From an uncultured Armatimonadota bacterium (GTDB taxonomy: Bacteria > Armatimonadota > Fimbriimonadia > Fimbriimonadales > Fimbriimonadaceae): a DNA stretch of 64,000 nt. The translations under genes and the position numbers were made by a program. Below the pieces are notes generated by a model. The model was given only the letters and a program-made list of their open reading frames with translations, was not told the DNA's origin and did not search any database. Location: contig CAIYMO010000049.1 in assembly GCA_903927345.1 (NCBI GenBank), positions 124,001 through 188,000 on the forward strand, given 5' to 3'. How positions within the stretch are numbered: position 1 is the first letter of the stretch; each line of letters opens with the position of its first letter. Shown piece by piece: positions 16,291 to 24,507 of this stretch.

Positions 16291-17415
16291 ATGGCGCAAG
16301 ACCACTATCGTGTCCTGGGAGTAGCCCGAAACGCTACGCCGACTGAAATCAAGTCGGCGTATCGGAAGCTCGTGCTTGCCCACCACCCCGATAAAAGCGC
16401 TTCCCGAGAATCAGCCGATATCTTCCATCGGGCGACCGAAGCCTACGAAATACTGGGAGACGCGGAGCGCCGTCGGCACTACGACACTGTTTCGGCGGGT
16501 GAAAAGCGACGGGTTGCGCAAGCCGAAAACGCCAAAGCTCAACAGGCTCGTCCGCAGACCCAAACTCAGGCTAAACCCCAGCCCCAAAAGGCCGGAGCGG
16601 CCGGGTCCAAGGTAGCTACAGTTGCAGCTGACGTTACGCGACTCACTCTAATCTTCACTCGCGGCAACTATGTCGAGAGCGAGAAACTTGCTCGGGCGAT
16701 CCTTAATCGCGATAATCGGCAGCCCATTCCCTACGCTGTCTTGGGAGATTTAGCTCGCGCAAAGGGCAATTTGGACGAAGCGGCGAAGATGTACGCCTAT
16801 GCGGCGCAGATGGATCCGCGGAATCCGATTTACCAACAGCGCCACGAAGAACTTGTTAAGACAGGGCGAGCGGAACCGAAGACGGGCAAAAGCGCAGTTA
16901 AAGAAGATCGCGTGATATTAAGCGCAATGGTCGGAGCACTACTCCTGGTTTCGACCTCACTTTATGTGTGGGTTGCGAGCGAGCCAGCGATTGCTCCGGC
17001 GATCAGCATGATCAGCACTTGGACTCTCGGGCTCGTTGTGATGCTCTTCCTTGCAGGAGTTTCTATCGGCGCCGTTATGTGCTCGGGCAACTTTTTGGAT
17101 CGCTTCTCGGTTTCTTCCACCAACTCTTTGGGTCGTGTCTCGTCGCCGATCCTCGCGCTCACAAGTGTTGCGGTCGTTAACTTCTGGGCGGCGGTGGCCC
17201 TGTACGCCGGCATAAGCGTTGCACAACGCTCTTTCAACGTATCGCATTTGCGTTTCGTCGGGGGTATCGCTGGGGTCGTCGTGATGTTGGCGATTGCCTG
17301 TGCAGGATCGAACACTCACTATTTGCCGATGCAAACTCTGCTCTGGGGCGGAAACATTGCCTACTTGGGTGGCCTTTGCGGCTGGATGATCGCTGACTCG
17401 TTTAAGCGGGTCTAA
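16291..17415 (+). CDS. DnaJ-domain protein with TPR-like region and membrane helices
   Basis: A 374-residue protein. The N-terminus is a complete J domain (about 1-67: DHYRVLGVARNATPTEIKSAYRKL, HPD at 32-34), so it should stimulate an Hsp70 ATPase. A Gln/Ala/Lys-rich linker (70-110) leads to a TPR-like helical region (about 120-190; IPYAVLGDLARAKGNLDEAAKMYAYAAQMDP is a good TPR). The C-terminal half holds about five hydrophobic segments (near 213-228, 240-262, 290-315, 325-342 and 350-368). The chaperone cochaperone is thus membrane-tethered with its J domain in the cytoplasm. Its place directly after two GspF/PilC genes suggests a role in assembling or folding parts of that machine. Terminator follows. 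Confidence 0.85.
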   Translation: MAQDHYRVLGVARNATPTEIKSAYRKLVLAHHPDKSASRESADIFHRATEAYEILGDAERRRHYDTVSAGEKRRVAQAENAKAQQARPQTQTQAKPQPQKAGAAGSKVATVAADVTRLTLIFTRGNYVESEKLARAILNRDNRQPIPYAVLGDLARAKGNLDEAAKMYAYAAQMDPRNPIYQQRHEELVKTGRAEPKTGKSAVKEDRVILSAMVGALLLVSTSLYVWVASEPAIAPAISMISTWTLGLVVMLFLAGVSIGAVMCSGNFLDRFSVSSTNSLGRVSSPILALTSVAVVNFWAAVALYAGISVAQRSFNVSHLRFVGGIAGVVVMLAIACAGSNTHYLPMQTLLWGGNIAYLGGLCGWMIADSFKRV

Positions 17416-17448
17416 GGTTTACGCCTTCGGGCATCCTTTCAAACAAAA

Positions 17449-17480
17449 GACGCCAGCCTCCGAATCGGAGACTGGCGTCT
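17449..17480. terminator. Long hairpin between convergent genes
   Basis: AGACGCCAG pairs with CTGGCGTCT, and inside it CTCCG pairs with CGGAG around AAT. The hairpin sits between the DnaJ-TPR gene (+) and the Gly-rich gene (-) and could serve both; the T-tract is weak. Confidence 0.75.
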
Positions 17481-17497
17481 GAATATGCTTGCCTGGG

Positions 17498-18892
17498 TTA
17501 CCAGGCTCTTCGATCGTTGGTTTCGAATTCTCGAATGACCATCTGACCACGGCTCTCTCGTTGCAGAAGCATCGAGTGGTAGACCCGCTGTCGTCGACCC
17601 CAAGGATCGTTGTAGTCGTGAAGCATCACCACTCGGGCTGAGTCTCGGTAAGTGCGAACTTGCTCGACTCGATACGAGTTGGTTTCCGCGTTACTCGAAA
17701 GGTCGTTGATGAGATCGTAGAAGTCGTCAGCGTTCATCGAGTAGTCGTAACGACCATCCCGCATAATCGCGACTTGACCATTTCGTGGCACTAGCCGTCC
17801 GAGCGATCTTCGGTCATACCGCTCAAATCCGTCACGCAAATCCTCGAGGGAGTTGTCGAGATCAACGTTTCGGCGGCTATCATTCCAACCCCATCGGTTG
17901 TCCCATCCGCGATCATCGTAAACGTAGACTGCTCCAGTGTTCCAAATCCAAGGACTGCGATAGGACGAGACGACGACCGTATTGCAGTTCAAGTAACCCG
18001 GAAGGAAGGGATACAAGTACCACGGAGAGATGACGACATTAACGTTGACTCCACCCTGCCACGGATTGAAGCAGTAGTTGGGGAAGAAGAAGAAGTTGTC
18101 GTTCCAGCCCGTGTTGTAGTGGCAATACCCAGTTCTCCAACCATTGTTGAAGAATGCGTCGTTGCCTCGGAACGTGCCATCTTGGCGACGTGCCTTGAGC
18201 GCAAACTCGTCCGTTCGGACAATTCCCGGAGGAACGCTGATTGGGTTGATCGTCGGAGCTCGGTCGATCCTGACGTTGCTATTGGTGTTATACGTCGTTC
18301 GTCCTCGGTCAGGCAAACCTTGGCTGCTTCCGCTGCCACGACTTCTTCCGAGGCCGGAGTCTTGATTTGGTCGCCCGAGACCGCTATCGCCGCCTCCACG
18401 AGTTGGACCGCCAGAGGTTGATCCACCTCGGTCACGCGACGGACCTCCGCTTTGGGAGCTTCCACCGCTGGAACCGCCACGATCACGGCTCGGCCCACCG
18501 CTTTGGCTACTTCCGCCGGTATCCCGACCGGACCCAGTGCCGGAGCCACCGCGATCTCGTGATGGACCACCACTTTGAGAGCCGCCTGAGTTTGATCCGC
18601 CTCGACCTAGTCCTGAATCCTGGTTAGGACGACCCAGACCTGGGTTACTATCACCGCCTCGAACAGGGGGAGGCGGAGCTTGTGGAGGGTTGGACCGCGA
18701 AGGCGGAGGGCTCGAAGCTGGAGGGCTTGCGGGAGGAGGAGACGATGGTCGGGAGGGAGGAGGGCTCGATTGACCACCTCCTGTTCCGCCGCCGCCACCT
18801 CGTCCTCGCCCGAGTCCGCCGTCTTGAGCGGACGCCAGCACCGTTGCCAGGGCAAGAAGACTAATTGTTGAGAAGTAGCGAAGGCTTTTCAT
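17498..18892 (-). CDS. Secreted Gly/Ser/Pro-rich repeat protein with C-terminal domain
   Basis: A 464-residue protein starting MKSLRYFSTISLLALATVLASA, a clear signal peptide. Residues about 25-200 are low-complexity: GRGRGGGGGTGGG, a Pro-rich block, then several copies of SQSGGPSRDRGGS and variants. From about 205 on there is a folded-looking region rich in Trp, Tyr, Phe and Asn (TGYCHYNTGWNDNFFFFPN, WDNRWGWNDSRR) and a C-terminal mixed alpha/beta part with DDFYDLINDLSSN and VYHSMLLQRESRGQMVIREF. I do not recognise the family. The layout suggests an exported, disordered stalk with a terminal domain. The frame is open to 19003, but the signal peptide sets the start at 18892. Confidence 0.75.
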   Translation of the reverse strand: MKSLRYFSTISLLALATVLASAQDGGLGRGRGGGGGTGGGQSSPPPSRPSSPPPASPPASSPPPSRSNPPQAPPPPVRGGDSNPGLGRPNQDSGLGRGGSNSGGSQSGGPSRDRGGSGTGSGRDTGGSSQSGGPSRDRGGSSGGSSQSGGPSRDRGGSTSGGPTRGGGDSGLGRPNQDSGLGRSRGSGSSQGLPDRGRTTYNTNSNVRIDRAPTINPISVPPGIVRTDEFALKARRQDGTFRGNDAFFNNGWRTGYCHYNTGWNDNFFFFPNYCFNPWQGGVNVNVVISPWYLYPFLPGYLNCNTVVVSSYRSPWIWNTGAVYVYDDRGWDNRWGWNDSRRNVDLDNSLEDLRDGFERYDRRSLGRLVPRNGQVAIMRDGRYDYSMNADDFYDLINDLSSNAETNSYRVEQVRTYRDSARVVMLHDYNDPWGRRQRVYHSMLLQRESRGQMVIREFETNDRRAW

Positions 18893-19050
18893 GGCTTTCA
18901 AATGGATATACGCGCAACGCTTGTACCAGTTACTACCATTGTATAGGCAATCGGGACTTTTACGGCGACAAGTTTTTATGTTTGACTCACTGACTCTTGC
19001 CATTCCCAGCTAGGCGAATTGATCAAGGGCGGATTTTTGATCCTCTCAGA

Positions 19051-19056
19051 TACAAT
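19051..19056 (+). promoter_or_regulatory. -10 box of the gene at 19065
   Basis: TACAAT, 8 bases before the TTG start codon. Confidence 0.5.
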
Positions 19057-19064
19057 TCATCCTG

Positions 19065-19550
19065 TTGAAAGGTCGAAATCTCTCGGGTAGGTTGGTGCTG
19101 GTCGGTGTTCTGCTCGCGGGAACCGTTCTTGTGCTTCCACCGAAAGATCACTTTCCCGAGCGGGGGCTTTTTCCAGGACTTCAACCCGTAGTTAACGAAC
19201 TCAGTCAACCTTGGCCTTCGGGCTGGATCGAGATGATCACGGGGATGCACACCATGTATGACTTCGCTGGCGAGATCGAGCCAAAGTTTCGCTCGGACGT
19301 TGACGACTTTAATCGATCCGTTACACCCCAGCTTCGGAGCCGAGGTTGGACCCGCAAGATGCTTGATCGGGATGGTGGGTCTGTTTGGTCGAATGGAACT
19401 CGGCAGTTGGTGTTTAGCGCTTCGTTCCCCGATGGCATCGACGTGAACGACCCACGCTCGAAACGGCAGATTTTCATGATTCATTTATACGACAGTGCCT
19501 CAACTTTGGGGGAAAGGCTGCGGGAAGGCGTCCATCGGACAAAACATTAA
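19065..19550 (+). CDS. Membrane-anchored protein of unknown function
   Basis: A 161-residue product read from a TTG codon. Residues about 8-26 (GRLVLVGVLLAGTVLVLP) form a signal anchor; the rest is soluble and would lie outside the inner membrane. The body contains a mixed helix-strand domain, with LRSRGWTRKMLDRDGGSVWSNGT followed by LVFSASFPDGIDVND. I know no family with this pattern. It stands alone between the divergent Gly-rich protein gene and the isocitrate dehydrogenase gene 41 bases downstream. The TTG start is supported by the upstream TACAAT box and by the position of the anchor. Confidence 0.6.
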   Translation: MKGRNLSGRLVLVGVLLAGTVLVLPPKDHFPERGLFPGLQPVVNELSQPWPSGWIEMITGMHTMYDFAGEIEPKFRSDVDDFNRSVTPQLRSRGWTRKMLDRDGGSVWSNGTRQLVFSASFPDGIDVNDPRSKRQIFMIHLYDSASTLGERLREGVHRTKH

Positions 19551-19591
19551 ACCCCGGTAATTTTTCTGGGAAATCAGCCAACATTACAGTA

Positions 19592-20605
19592 ATGAGCAAA
19601 CGACAGATCGGCGTTATTCCTGGTGATGGGATTGGACCTGAGATTACTGCGGCGACGATCGCAATTCTCGAATCAGTAGGATTTGAAGCCGATTGGGTTT
19701 ATCTTGAAGGCGGTCTTGGGGCGGTTGAAAAGGGCCTGCCTGCAATGCCTGAAGAGACCATTGCTAGGATCAAAGAGATCGGAATTGCTCTCAAAGGTCC
19801 AACTACGACTCCGGTCGGAAAAGGTCACAAGTCTGCGAACGTCATCCTGCGCCAGGCGCTGGACCTCTTTGCAAACGTTCGACCAGCAAAGACCATGCCT
19901 GGTCTCGAAGGTCACTTCAGCGATCTCAACATTGACCTCATCATTGTCCGTGAGAACACGGAAGACCTGTACGCAGGAATTGAGTATCAGGCTCACCCTG
20001 ACGTTGCTCAAGCGATCAAAGTCATTACCCGCCCTGGTTGCCAACGCCTGGTCGACTATGCCTTCGACATGGCTCAGAAGCAAGGTCGAAAGCGAGTCAC
20101 TGCCGTCCACAAGGCAAACATCATGAAGCTGACCGACGGAATGTTCCTCGAAGAGTTTTATAAAGCGGCTGCCCGATACCCAGACCTCAAGGCTGACGAC
20201 ATCATTGTTGACAACTGCTGTATGCAGCTCGTCACCCGACCGGACGAGTTCGATGTCTTCGTAACCGAGAACTTGTACGGAGATATCGTCAGCGACCTCT
20301 GCGCCGGACTTGTTGGTGGACTGGGACTTGCTCCTTCTGCAAACATCGGTAAGACCTGCGCGGTTTTCGAAGCTGTTCACGGTTCCGCACCAGATATTGC
20401 CGGTAAGGGAATCGCGAATCCATCCGCTCTCCTCTTCTCCGCGCTGATGATGCTCCGACACCTAGGTGAGAACGAGAAGGCCGACCGAATTCAGCAGTCT
20501 GTTCTTCGAGTTTGCAACGATGGTCAATGCTTGACGATTGACCTGGGCGGCAAGGCGAGTACCGAAGAGTTTAAGGTTGAGGTCATCCGAAACGCTCAGG
20601 CGTAA
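19592..20605 (+). CDS. NAD-dependent isocitrate dehydrogenase (beta-decarboxylating family)
   Basis: A 337-residue enzyme of the isocitrate/isopropylmalate/homoisocitrate dehydrogenase family. It shows VIPGDGIGPEITAA at the N-terminus, ALKGPTTTPVGKGHKSANV with the substrate Ser region, FANVRPAKTMPG, VRENTEDLYAGIEY (the Tyr and Arg of the active site), VHKANIMKLTDGMF (catalytic Lys), and metal-binding VTENLYGDIVSDLCAGLVGGLG. VFEAVHGSAPDIAGKGIANP ends the cofactor site and favours NAD. The short length and the KGPT(T)TPVG(K)G motif fit the NAD-type isocitrate dehydrogenase best, making 2-oxoglutarate in the TCA cycle. Homoisocitrate dehydrogenase is the main alternative. Confidence 0.88.
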   Translation: MSKRQIGVIPGDGIGPEITAATIAILESVGFEADWVYLEGGLGAVEKGLPAMPEETIARIKEIGIALKGPTTTPVGKGHKSANVILRQALDLFANVRPAKTMPGLEGHFSDLNIDLIIVRENTEDLYAGIEYQAHPDVAQAIKVITRPGCQRLVDYAFDMAQKQGRKRVTAVHKANIMKLTDGMFLEEFYKAAARYPDLKADDIIVDNCCMQLVTRPDEFDVFVTENLYGDIVSDLCAGLVGGLGLAPSANIGKTCAVFEAVHGSAPDIAGKGIANPSALLFSALMMLRHLGENEKADRIQQSVLRVCNDGQCLTIDLGGKASTEEFKVEVIRNAQA

Positions 20606-20637
20606 GGACACCTCCTCTCCAACGCAAGGAGATACTC

Positions 20638-21117
20638 ATGACCTTTGAGACCTACGATTTGTCTGTCTTTATCAGTTGTAATAAGGACGATGTTGCTGCT
20701 GCCTGGAGAAGTTCAGGAACTCAGGAGCAATGGTTCATTTCGCAGGGGAACTATATTGACGAACACAGCCAACCAAGGCCACCTCACGCCGACTGTGAGG
20801 CAGGTGACAATTACTGGTGGGAGTGGTTTGACAGAAGTGTTGAAACAGGGATCGTCACCAAGGTCTACGAGGGCGGAATTGAGTTCACTTACGGCATGGG
20901 AGCCCACGTGATTGTCTCTTGGGAGAATGTCCATGACGGGACCCTTGTGAAGCTCAGTCAAGTTCATGATATCGAGGATTTGGAAGTTCTCAAACGGACA
21001 TATTTCTCAACCGCGCAGAACTGGGCGTTCTACTTGACCAATCTGAAAGCGTTTTTGGAGCATGGGATCGACCTGAGAGATCAGACACCTACGCGAAACG
21101 ACCACGTGAACGTCTAA
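20638..21117 (+). CDS. SRPBCC (AHSA1-like) domain protein
   Basis: A 159-residue START-like fold protein of the AHSA1 type. Recognisable are the first strand (YDLSVFISCNKDDVAAAWRSS), the W-(F) position EQWFISQGNY, the central YWWEWFDRSVETGIVTKV-like strands, and a long final helix (TYFSTAQNWAFYLTNLKAFLEHG). Bacterial members bind hydrophobic ligands or act as small stress proteins; the role here is unknown. A strong ribosome site (AAGGAG) sits ahead of the ATG, consistent with translation from a transcript beginning at the isocitrate dehydrogenase gene 32 bases upstream. Confidence 0.85.
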   Translation: MTFETYDLSVFISCNKDDVAAAWRSSGTQEQWFISQGNYIDEHSQPRPPHADCEAGDNYWWEWFDRSVETGIVTKVYEGGIEFTYGMGAHVIVSWENVHDGTLVKLSQVHDIEDLEVLKRTYFSTAQNWAFYLTNLKAFLEHGIDLRDQTPTRNDHVNV

Positions 21118-21130
21118 ACTCTTTGTTGAG

Positions 21131-22042
21131 TTGCCACGAGTCTCAATCCTTCTGACGTGCTATCAGCACATTAAATACCTGCCGGCTGCCGTCGAGTCAG
21201 TCCGCTCGCAGACGTATCAGGATTTTGAGATCATCGCGCTCGATGACGGCTCAACGGACGGTTCTCGCGAGTGGCTCAGCGAGCAGAACGACTTGCAGTG
21301 CGTGTTCAACCCCCAAAACTTGGGGACCTACGGAACGCTTAACCGTGGTCTTGAACTCGCAAAGGGCGAGTTTATTGCCGTGCTGAACGACGACGACGTC
21401 TGGCAACCAGACAAGCTCGCTCGCCAAATCGAACTTCTGGATGCGCATCCAGAAGTCAGCTTGGTTCATACCGAAGGAGAGTTTATTGATGGCGAAGGCG
21501 TGGTGTTCGAAGGAAAGCCATTGGGATTCTCGTTCCCTCGGTTCCAAACCGGCGATATTCTGCTTGACCTAGTTTACGAAAACAAGATCATCGCCTCGGC
21601 CGCCGTGTTTCGCAAATCAATGATTGACCGGATTGGTCCGTACAACGAGAACTACTTCGGCTCAGGCGATTGGGAGCTATGGTTCCGGATTGCTGAACAG
21701 GCAAACGTCGGCTGTGTGGATCAAAATCTCACCCAGTATCGCGTGCACGGGGCAAATGCGTCGCATAAACTCGAAAAAATTTGGCGAGATGACCAGATGC
21801 TCAGAGAGTGGATGTTGCCTCGCCTCGAAGACCTTGGTGACCGCTTCCCGAGCGACAAGCTCAATGCGGCAAAGGCGCATTGCTGGGCTGCGCTTGGAAC
21901 GGTTCGAATGCTCAATGGCGACGCTAGATCCTCTCGTGAGGCGTACCGAGCATCTATGCATCTGATGCCCGGCCGGGTCAAGAACTACTTGCGGTTTATG
22001 GCGACCTATCTCGGTCACAATACATTCAGGAAACTTCTATGA
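21131..22042 (+). CDS. Family 2 glycosyltransferase
   Basis: A 303-residue GT-A fold inverting transferase with no membrane segment. The N-terminal nucleotide-sugar domain shows VSILLTCYQHIKYLPAAVESV, FEIIALDDGSTDGSREWL, the DxD motif in AVLNDDDVWQPDKLARQI, and the acceptor-side W in YFGSGDWELWFRIAEQ. The C-terminal part after about 215 is helical. The acceptor is unknown; surface polysaccharide or protein glycosylation are usual. The start is a TTG at 21131 that gives the normal family N-terminus. The stop overlaps the start of the cysteine desulfurase gene by four bases (ATGA), so the two are translationally coupled. Confidence 0.88.
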   Translation: MPRVSILLTCYQHIKYLPAAVESVRSQTYQDFEIIALDDGSTDGSREWLSEQNDLQCVFNPQNLGTYGTLNRGLELAKGEFIAVLNDDDVWQPDKLARQIELLDAHPEVSLVHTEGEFIDGEGVVFEGKPLGFSFPRFQTGDILLDLVYENKIIASAAVFRKSMIDRIGPYNENYFGSGDWELWFRIAEQANVGCVDQNLTQYRVHGANASHKLEKIWRDDQMLREWMLPRLEDLGDRFPSDKLNAAKAHCWAALGTVRMLNGDARSSREAYRASMHLMPGRVKNYLRFMATYLGHNTFRKLL

Positions 22043-23151
22043 TCTATCTCGATCATGCGGCAACGTCGCCGCTTTGTGCCGAGGCTCGCGAGGCCATGAA
22101 TTCTGCCATGGATTGGTTCGGCAATCCATCGTCACTCCATACAGCGGGACGACAATCAAAAAACCTTATTGACATTGCTCGCGAACATGTCACTGGTGCC
22201 ATGGGGTGCGGGTTCCCCGAGTTGGTGTTCACCAGCGGTGGAACGGAGGCGGCAAACCTTGCGCTTGTAGGTCTTGCACTGGCTAACGAAACCTCCAGAC
22301 GAAAGATCGTACTCAGTGCCATCGAGCATCATTGCGTCCACGGTCCAGCCTTACTCTTGTCCAAACTCGGATACGAGATCGTGGACTGCCCAGTCACACG
22401 CGAGTCGTGTTTTGACTTAGACCGACTTCGTGAACTGGTCGATGACAACACCTTGGTCGTTGGGATGATGAGCGTCAACAACGAAACCGGCTTTATCCAG
22501 CCGATTGCGGAGGCGGTTGAGATCGCTCACGAAAAGGGAGCTCTTTTCTTCTGTGACAACGTTCAGGGATTCCGGAAGGGGATCAATAATCCGGTGGATC
22601 AAGGTGCCGATCTTGTCAGCGTCAGCGCGCACAAAATCAACGGGCCAAAGGGCATCGGGGCGCTCTATGTCCGACCCGGGACGAAGATCAAGCCGTTGAT
22701 TTCGGGCGGCGGTCAAGAACGTGAGCAGCGTGGGGGGACCGAGAACCTCTTTGGTGTCGTCGGATTCGGGGCTGCGTGTACGGTTGGCTGTTGCAACGTA
22801 CGTGCGATGAGGGATTTATTCTGGGATGCATTGGCAGAAGCTGGTGGGCTTCCAACGGTGCCTGCGCGGGAGAAGCTCCTGGGTACCCACGCGCACTTCC
22901 GATTCCCGACTGTTGACTCGGGCACCCTACTGATTCGCCTTGACCGAGAAGGCATTTGCGCGAGCGGCGGGTCGGCTTGTTCGTCGGGCGCCGCCGAACC
23001 CAGCCACGTTCTCAAGGCTTGCGGCTTCAAGTCTTGGGAGTGCAATGAAGGAATTCGGTTCTCGTTTGGTCGAGGCAACACTATGGACGATGCTCAGCGG
23101 GCGGCAGAGATCGTCACGCGGGTTGTGGATGAGCTGCGCGTTCGTCGATAA
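22039..23151 (+). CDS. Cysteine desulfurase (NifS/IscS family)
   Basis: A 370-residue fold-type I PLP enzyme that takes sulfur from cysteine for Fe-S clusters, thio-tRNA or other sulfur transfer. Key features are YLDHAATSPLC at the start, GNPSSLHTAGR, FTSGGTEAANLAL, the PLP-stacking His in IEHHCVHGPAL, the Schiff-base Lys in DLVSVSAHKINGPKGIGAL (about residue 200) and the persulfide Cys in the flexible loop GICASGGSACSSGAAEPSHVL. The CSSG loop makes this a group I (IscS/NifS-like) enzyme. Partner IscU or MnmA is not in the window. The 3' end overlaps the convergent symporter gene by 38 bases. Confidence 0.92.
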   Translation: MIYLDHAATSPLCAEAREAMNSAMDWFGNPSSLHTAGRQSKNLIDIAREHVTGAMGCGFPELVFTSGGTEAANLALVGLALANETSRRKIVLSAIEHHCVHGPALLLSKLGYEIVDCPVTRESCFDLDRLRELVDDNTLVVGMMSVNNETGFIQPIAEAVEIAHEKGALFFCDNVQGFRKGINNPVDQGADLVSVSAHKINGPKGIGALYVRPGTKIKPLISGGGQEREQRGGTENLFGVVGFGAACTVGCCNVRAMRDLFWDALAEAGGLPTVPAREKLLGTHAHFRFPTVDSGTLLIRLDREGICASGGSACSSGAAEPSHVLKACGFKSWECNEGIRFSFGRGNTMDDAQRAAEIVTRVVDELRVRR

Positions 23152-24349
23152 CGATTGACGTTGTCATGTCTGCAACGACGTTCGTTACGGACCTCGCTCT
23201 CGCTAGAATCCAGTCCACGCTGAGAAGTACGACCAGGATCTCGTTCGGCAAACCTAGCGTTCCAAGAATCACTGCTAGAGAGATGAATCCTGCCTCTGGC
23301 ACACCAGCGATTCCTAAAGAAGTGAGAACGCAGAGGAACGCAATGCTGAGCTGCGCCCCGAGACCGAGGTTTTGACCCAGAGATTGGGTAACGATGATGA
23401 CCGCCATCGCTTCATAAAGCAGGATGCCGTCGTTGTTGAGGTTTGTCCCGATGCAGGCTGCCATTCGCGAACTGGCCTTACTCACCTTCAGATTGTCCAG
23501 GGCCTTCAGCGTCAGCGGCAATGTCGCAAGGGAGCTATTGATACCGAACGCGTTGAGACAGGGGGTCGAAGCAGCTTTCCAAAACTGAACGAGATTCTGC
23601 TTCTTGAGGACCAGCCAAATGTTGTAAACGACAAACGTCTGAATCCCGAGCCCTAGAAGCCCGGTGCCCAAGTAGTAGCTGAGGCCCACAAAGTTTTTGA
23701 AGCCGCTGTCTCCGACACTTTTGGCGATCACGCCAAACATAGCGATCGGGGTGAGGGTAACGAGCCAAGTGATGACACGCTCGGAGATGCGGTACCCACC
23801 ATGGACGAATTGGTTCCAGTTTTCAACCCAAGGCTCCTCTGACTTCTGAAGCGACTTGAGCGCACATCCGACGAGCACGGCTAAGAACACGACTCCCAAG
23901 ACATTTCCTTGAGTGAACGGCTCGATGATCGTATCAGGGACCAGATTATCAACGAAGCCGATGAGATCGACTTTGTGACCTTCCGCCTGTTTGAGGAGGC
24001 CGCCATCAGTCAGACCCTTGGAGTCAAATTGCAAGTGTCTTCCGGGCTGGATGAGATTTGCGAGCCCCATACCGATGATCGTCGCAAGGACAGTGTTGAT
24101 TGCGACAACACCAAGGAACCGCTTTGCCTGGAGAATCTTTACGTCGCTCGTGATAATCGCGTCCAGAATCGCGAAGAAGAGCAGCGGGGCGGCGACGGCC
24201 TTGATCAGCGTGATGTAGAACTTGCCGATGTTGCCGAGAGGCGCGGCGCTTTTCCCGAGTAGGAGTCCGCAGACGATGCCTGCCGCTATCCCGACGAGGA
24301 TTAAGGCGGTGGATCGAATCGCATTGCGACCGGCGGCGTTGTCGGACAT
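23114..24349 (-). CDS. Dicarboxylate/amino acid:cation symporter (DAACS family)
   Basis: A 411-residue inner-membrane carrier of the GltP/DctA family, taking up glutamate, aspartate or C4-dicarboxylates with Na+ or H+. Around eight hydrophobic segments plus the two re-entrant hairpins are visible. The first hairpin region reads FGINSSLATLPLTLKAL, and the TM7 signature is GTNLNNDGILLYEAMAVI, where most members have NMDGT. IAGVPEAGFISLAVILG corresponds to the second hairpin. The NLNND variation of the cation-binding NMDGT motif suggests an unusual ion or substrate preference. The ATG at 24349 is preceded by TAACAT six bases upstream and by a perfect inverted repeat over the expected -35 region. 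Confidence 0.88.
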   Translation of the reverse strand: MSDNAAGRNAIRSTALILVGIAAGIVCGLLLGKSAAPLGNIGKFYITLIKAVAAPLLFFAILDAIITSDVKILQAKRFLGVVAINTVLATIIGMGLANLIQPGRHLQFDSKGLTDGGLLKQAEGHKVDLIGFVDNLVPDTIIEPFTQGNVLGVVFLAVLVGCALKSLQKSEEPWVENWNQFVHGGYRISERVITWLVTLTPIAMFGVIAKSVGDSGFKNFVGLSYYLGTGLLGLGIQTFVVYNIWLVLKKQNLVQFWKAASTPCLNAFGINSSLATLPLTLKALDNLKVSKASSRMAACIGTNLNNDGILLYEAMAVIIVTQSLGQNLGLGAQLSIAFLCVLTSLGIAGVPEAGFISLAVILGTLGLPNEILVVLLSVDWILARARSVTNVVADMTTSIVIDERAAHPQPA

Positions 24350-24355
24350 GAAGTT

Positions 24356-24361
24356 ATGTTA
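24356..24361 (-). promoter_or_regulatory. -10 box of the symporter gene
   Basis: Minus-strand TAACAT, 6 bases before the ATG at 24349. Confidence 0.55.
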
Positions 24362-24370
24362 CTTGGTGAC

Positions 24371-24389
24371 GAAACGGTCTAACCGTTTC
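24371..24389. promoter_or_regulatory. Operator-like inverted repeat
   Basis: GAAACGGT-CTA-ACCGTTTC is a perfect 8-base dyad. With the symporter -10 box at 24356-24361, a 17-base spacer puts the -35 at about 24379-24384, inside this dyad, so a repressor bound here would block the promoter. No T-tract follows, which argues against a terminator. Confidence 0.55.
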
Positions 24390-24507
24390 TGCGACTTTGC
24401 TTTTCGTCTGGGTTGGGATCAAGCGCCTGCTAACCGCTCGTATTTTTGCGGTAAAGAGCGCACATAGTTGCTAATATCTGGGACCCTGCCTACCCGATAA
24501 CCTCAAT

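Noticed and set aside
18350-18620. Regular repeats that could suggest a CRISPR array
   Set aside because: They are in-frame codons for Ser/Gly/Arg repeats of a secreted protein, with no equal-length repeats and unique spacers. No cas genes are present.
19673-20461. A 262-codon minus-strand frame
   Set aside because: Antisense to the isocitrate dehydrogenase, whose motifs are intact.
24371-24389. Transcription terminator
   Set aside because: No T-tract follows and it lies in front of divergent starts, so an operator is more likely.
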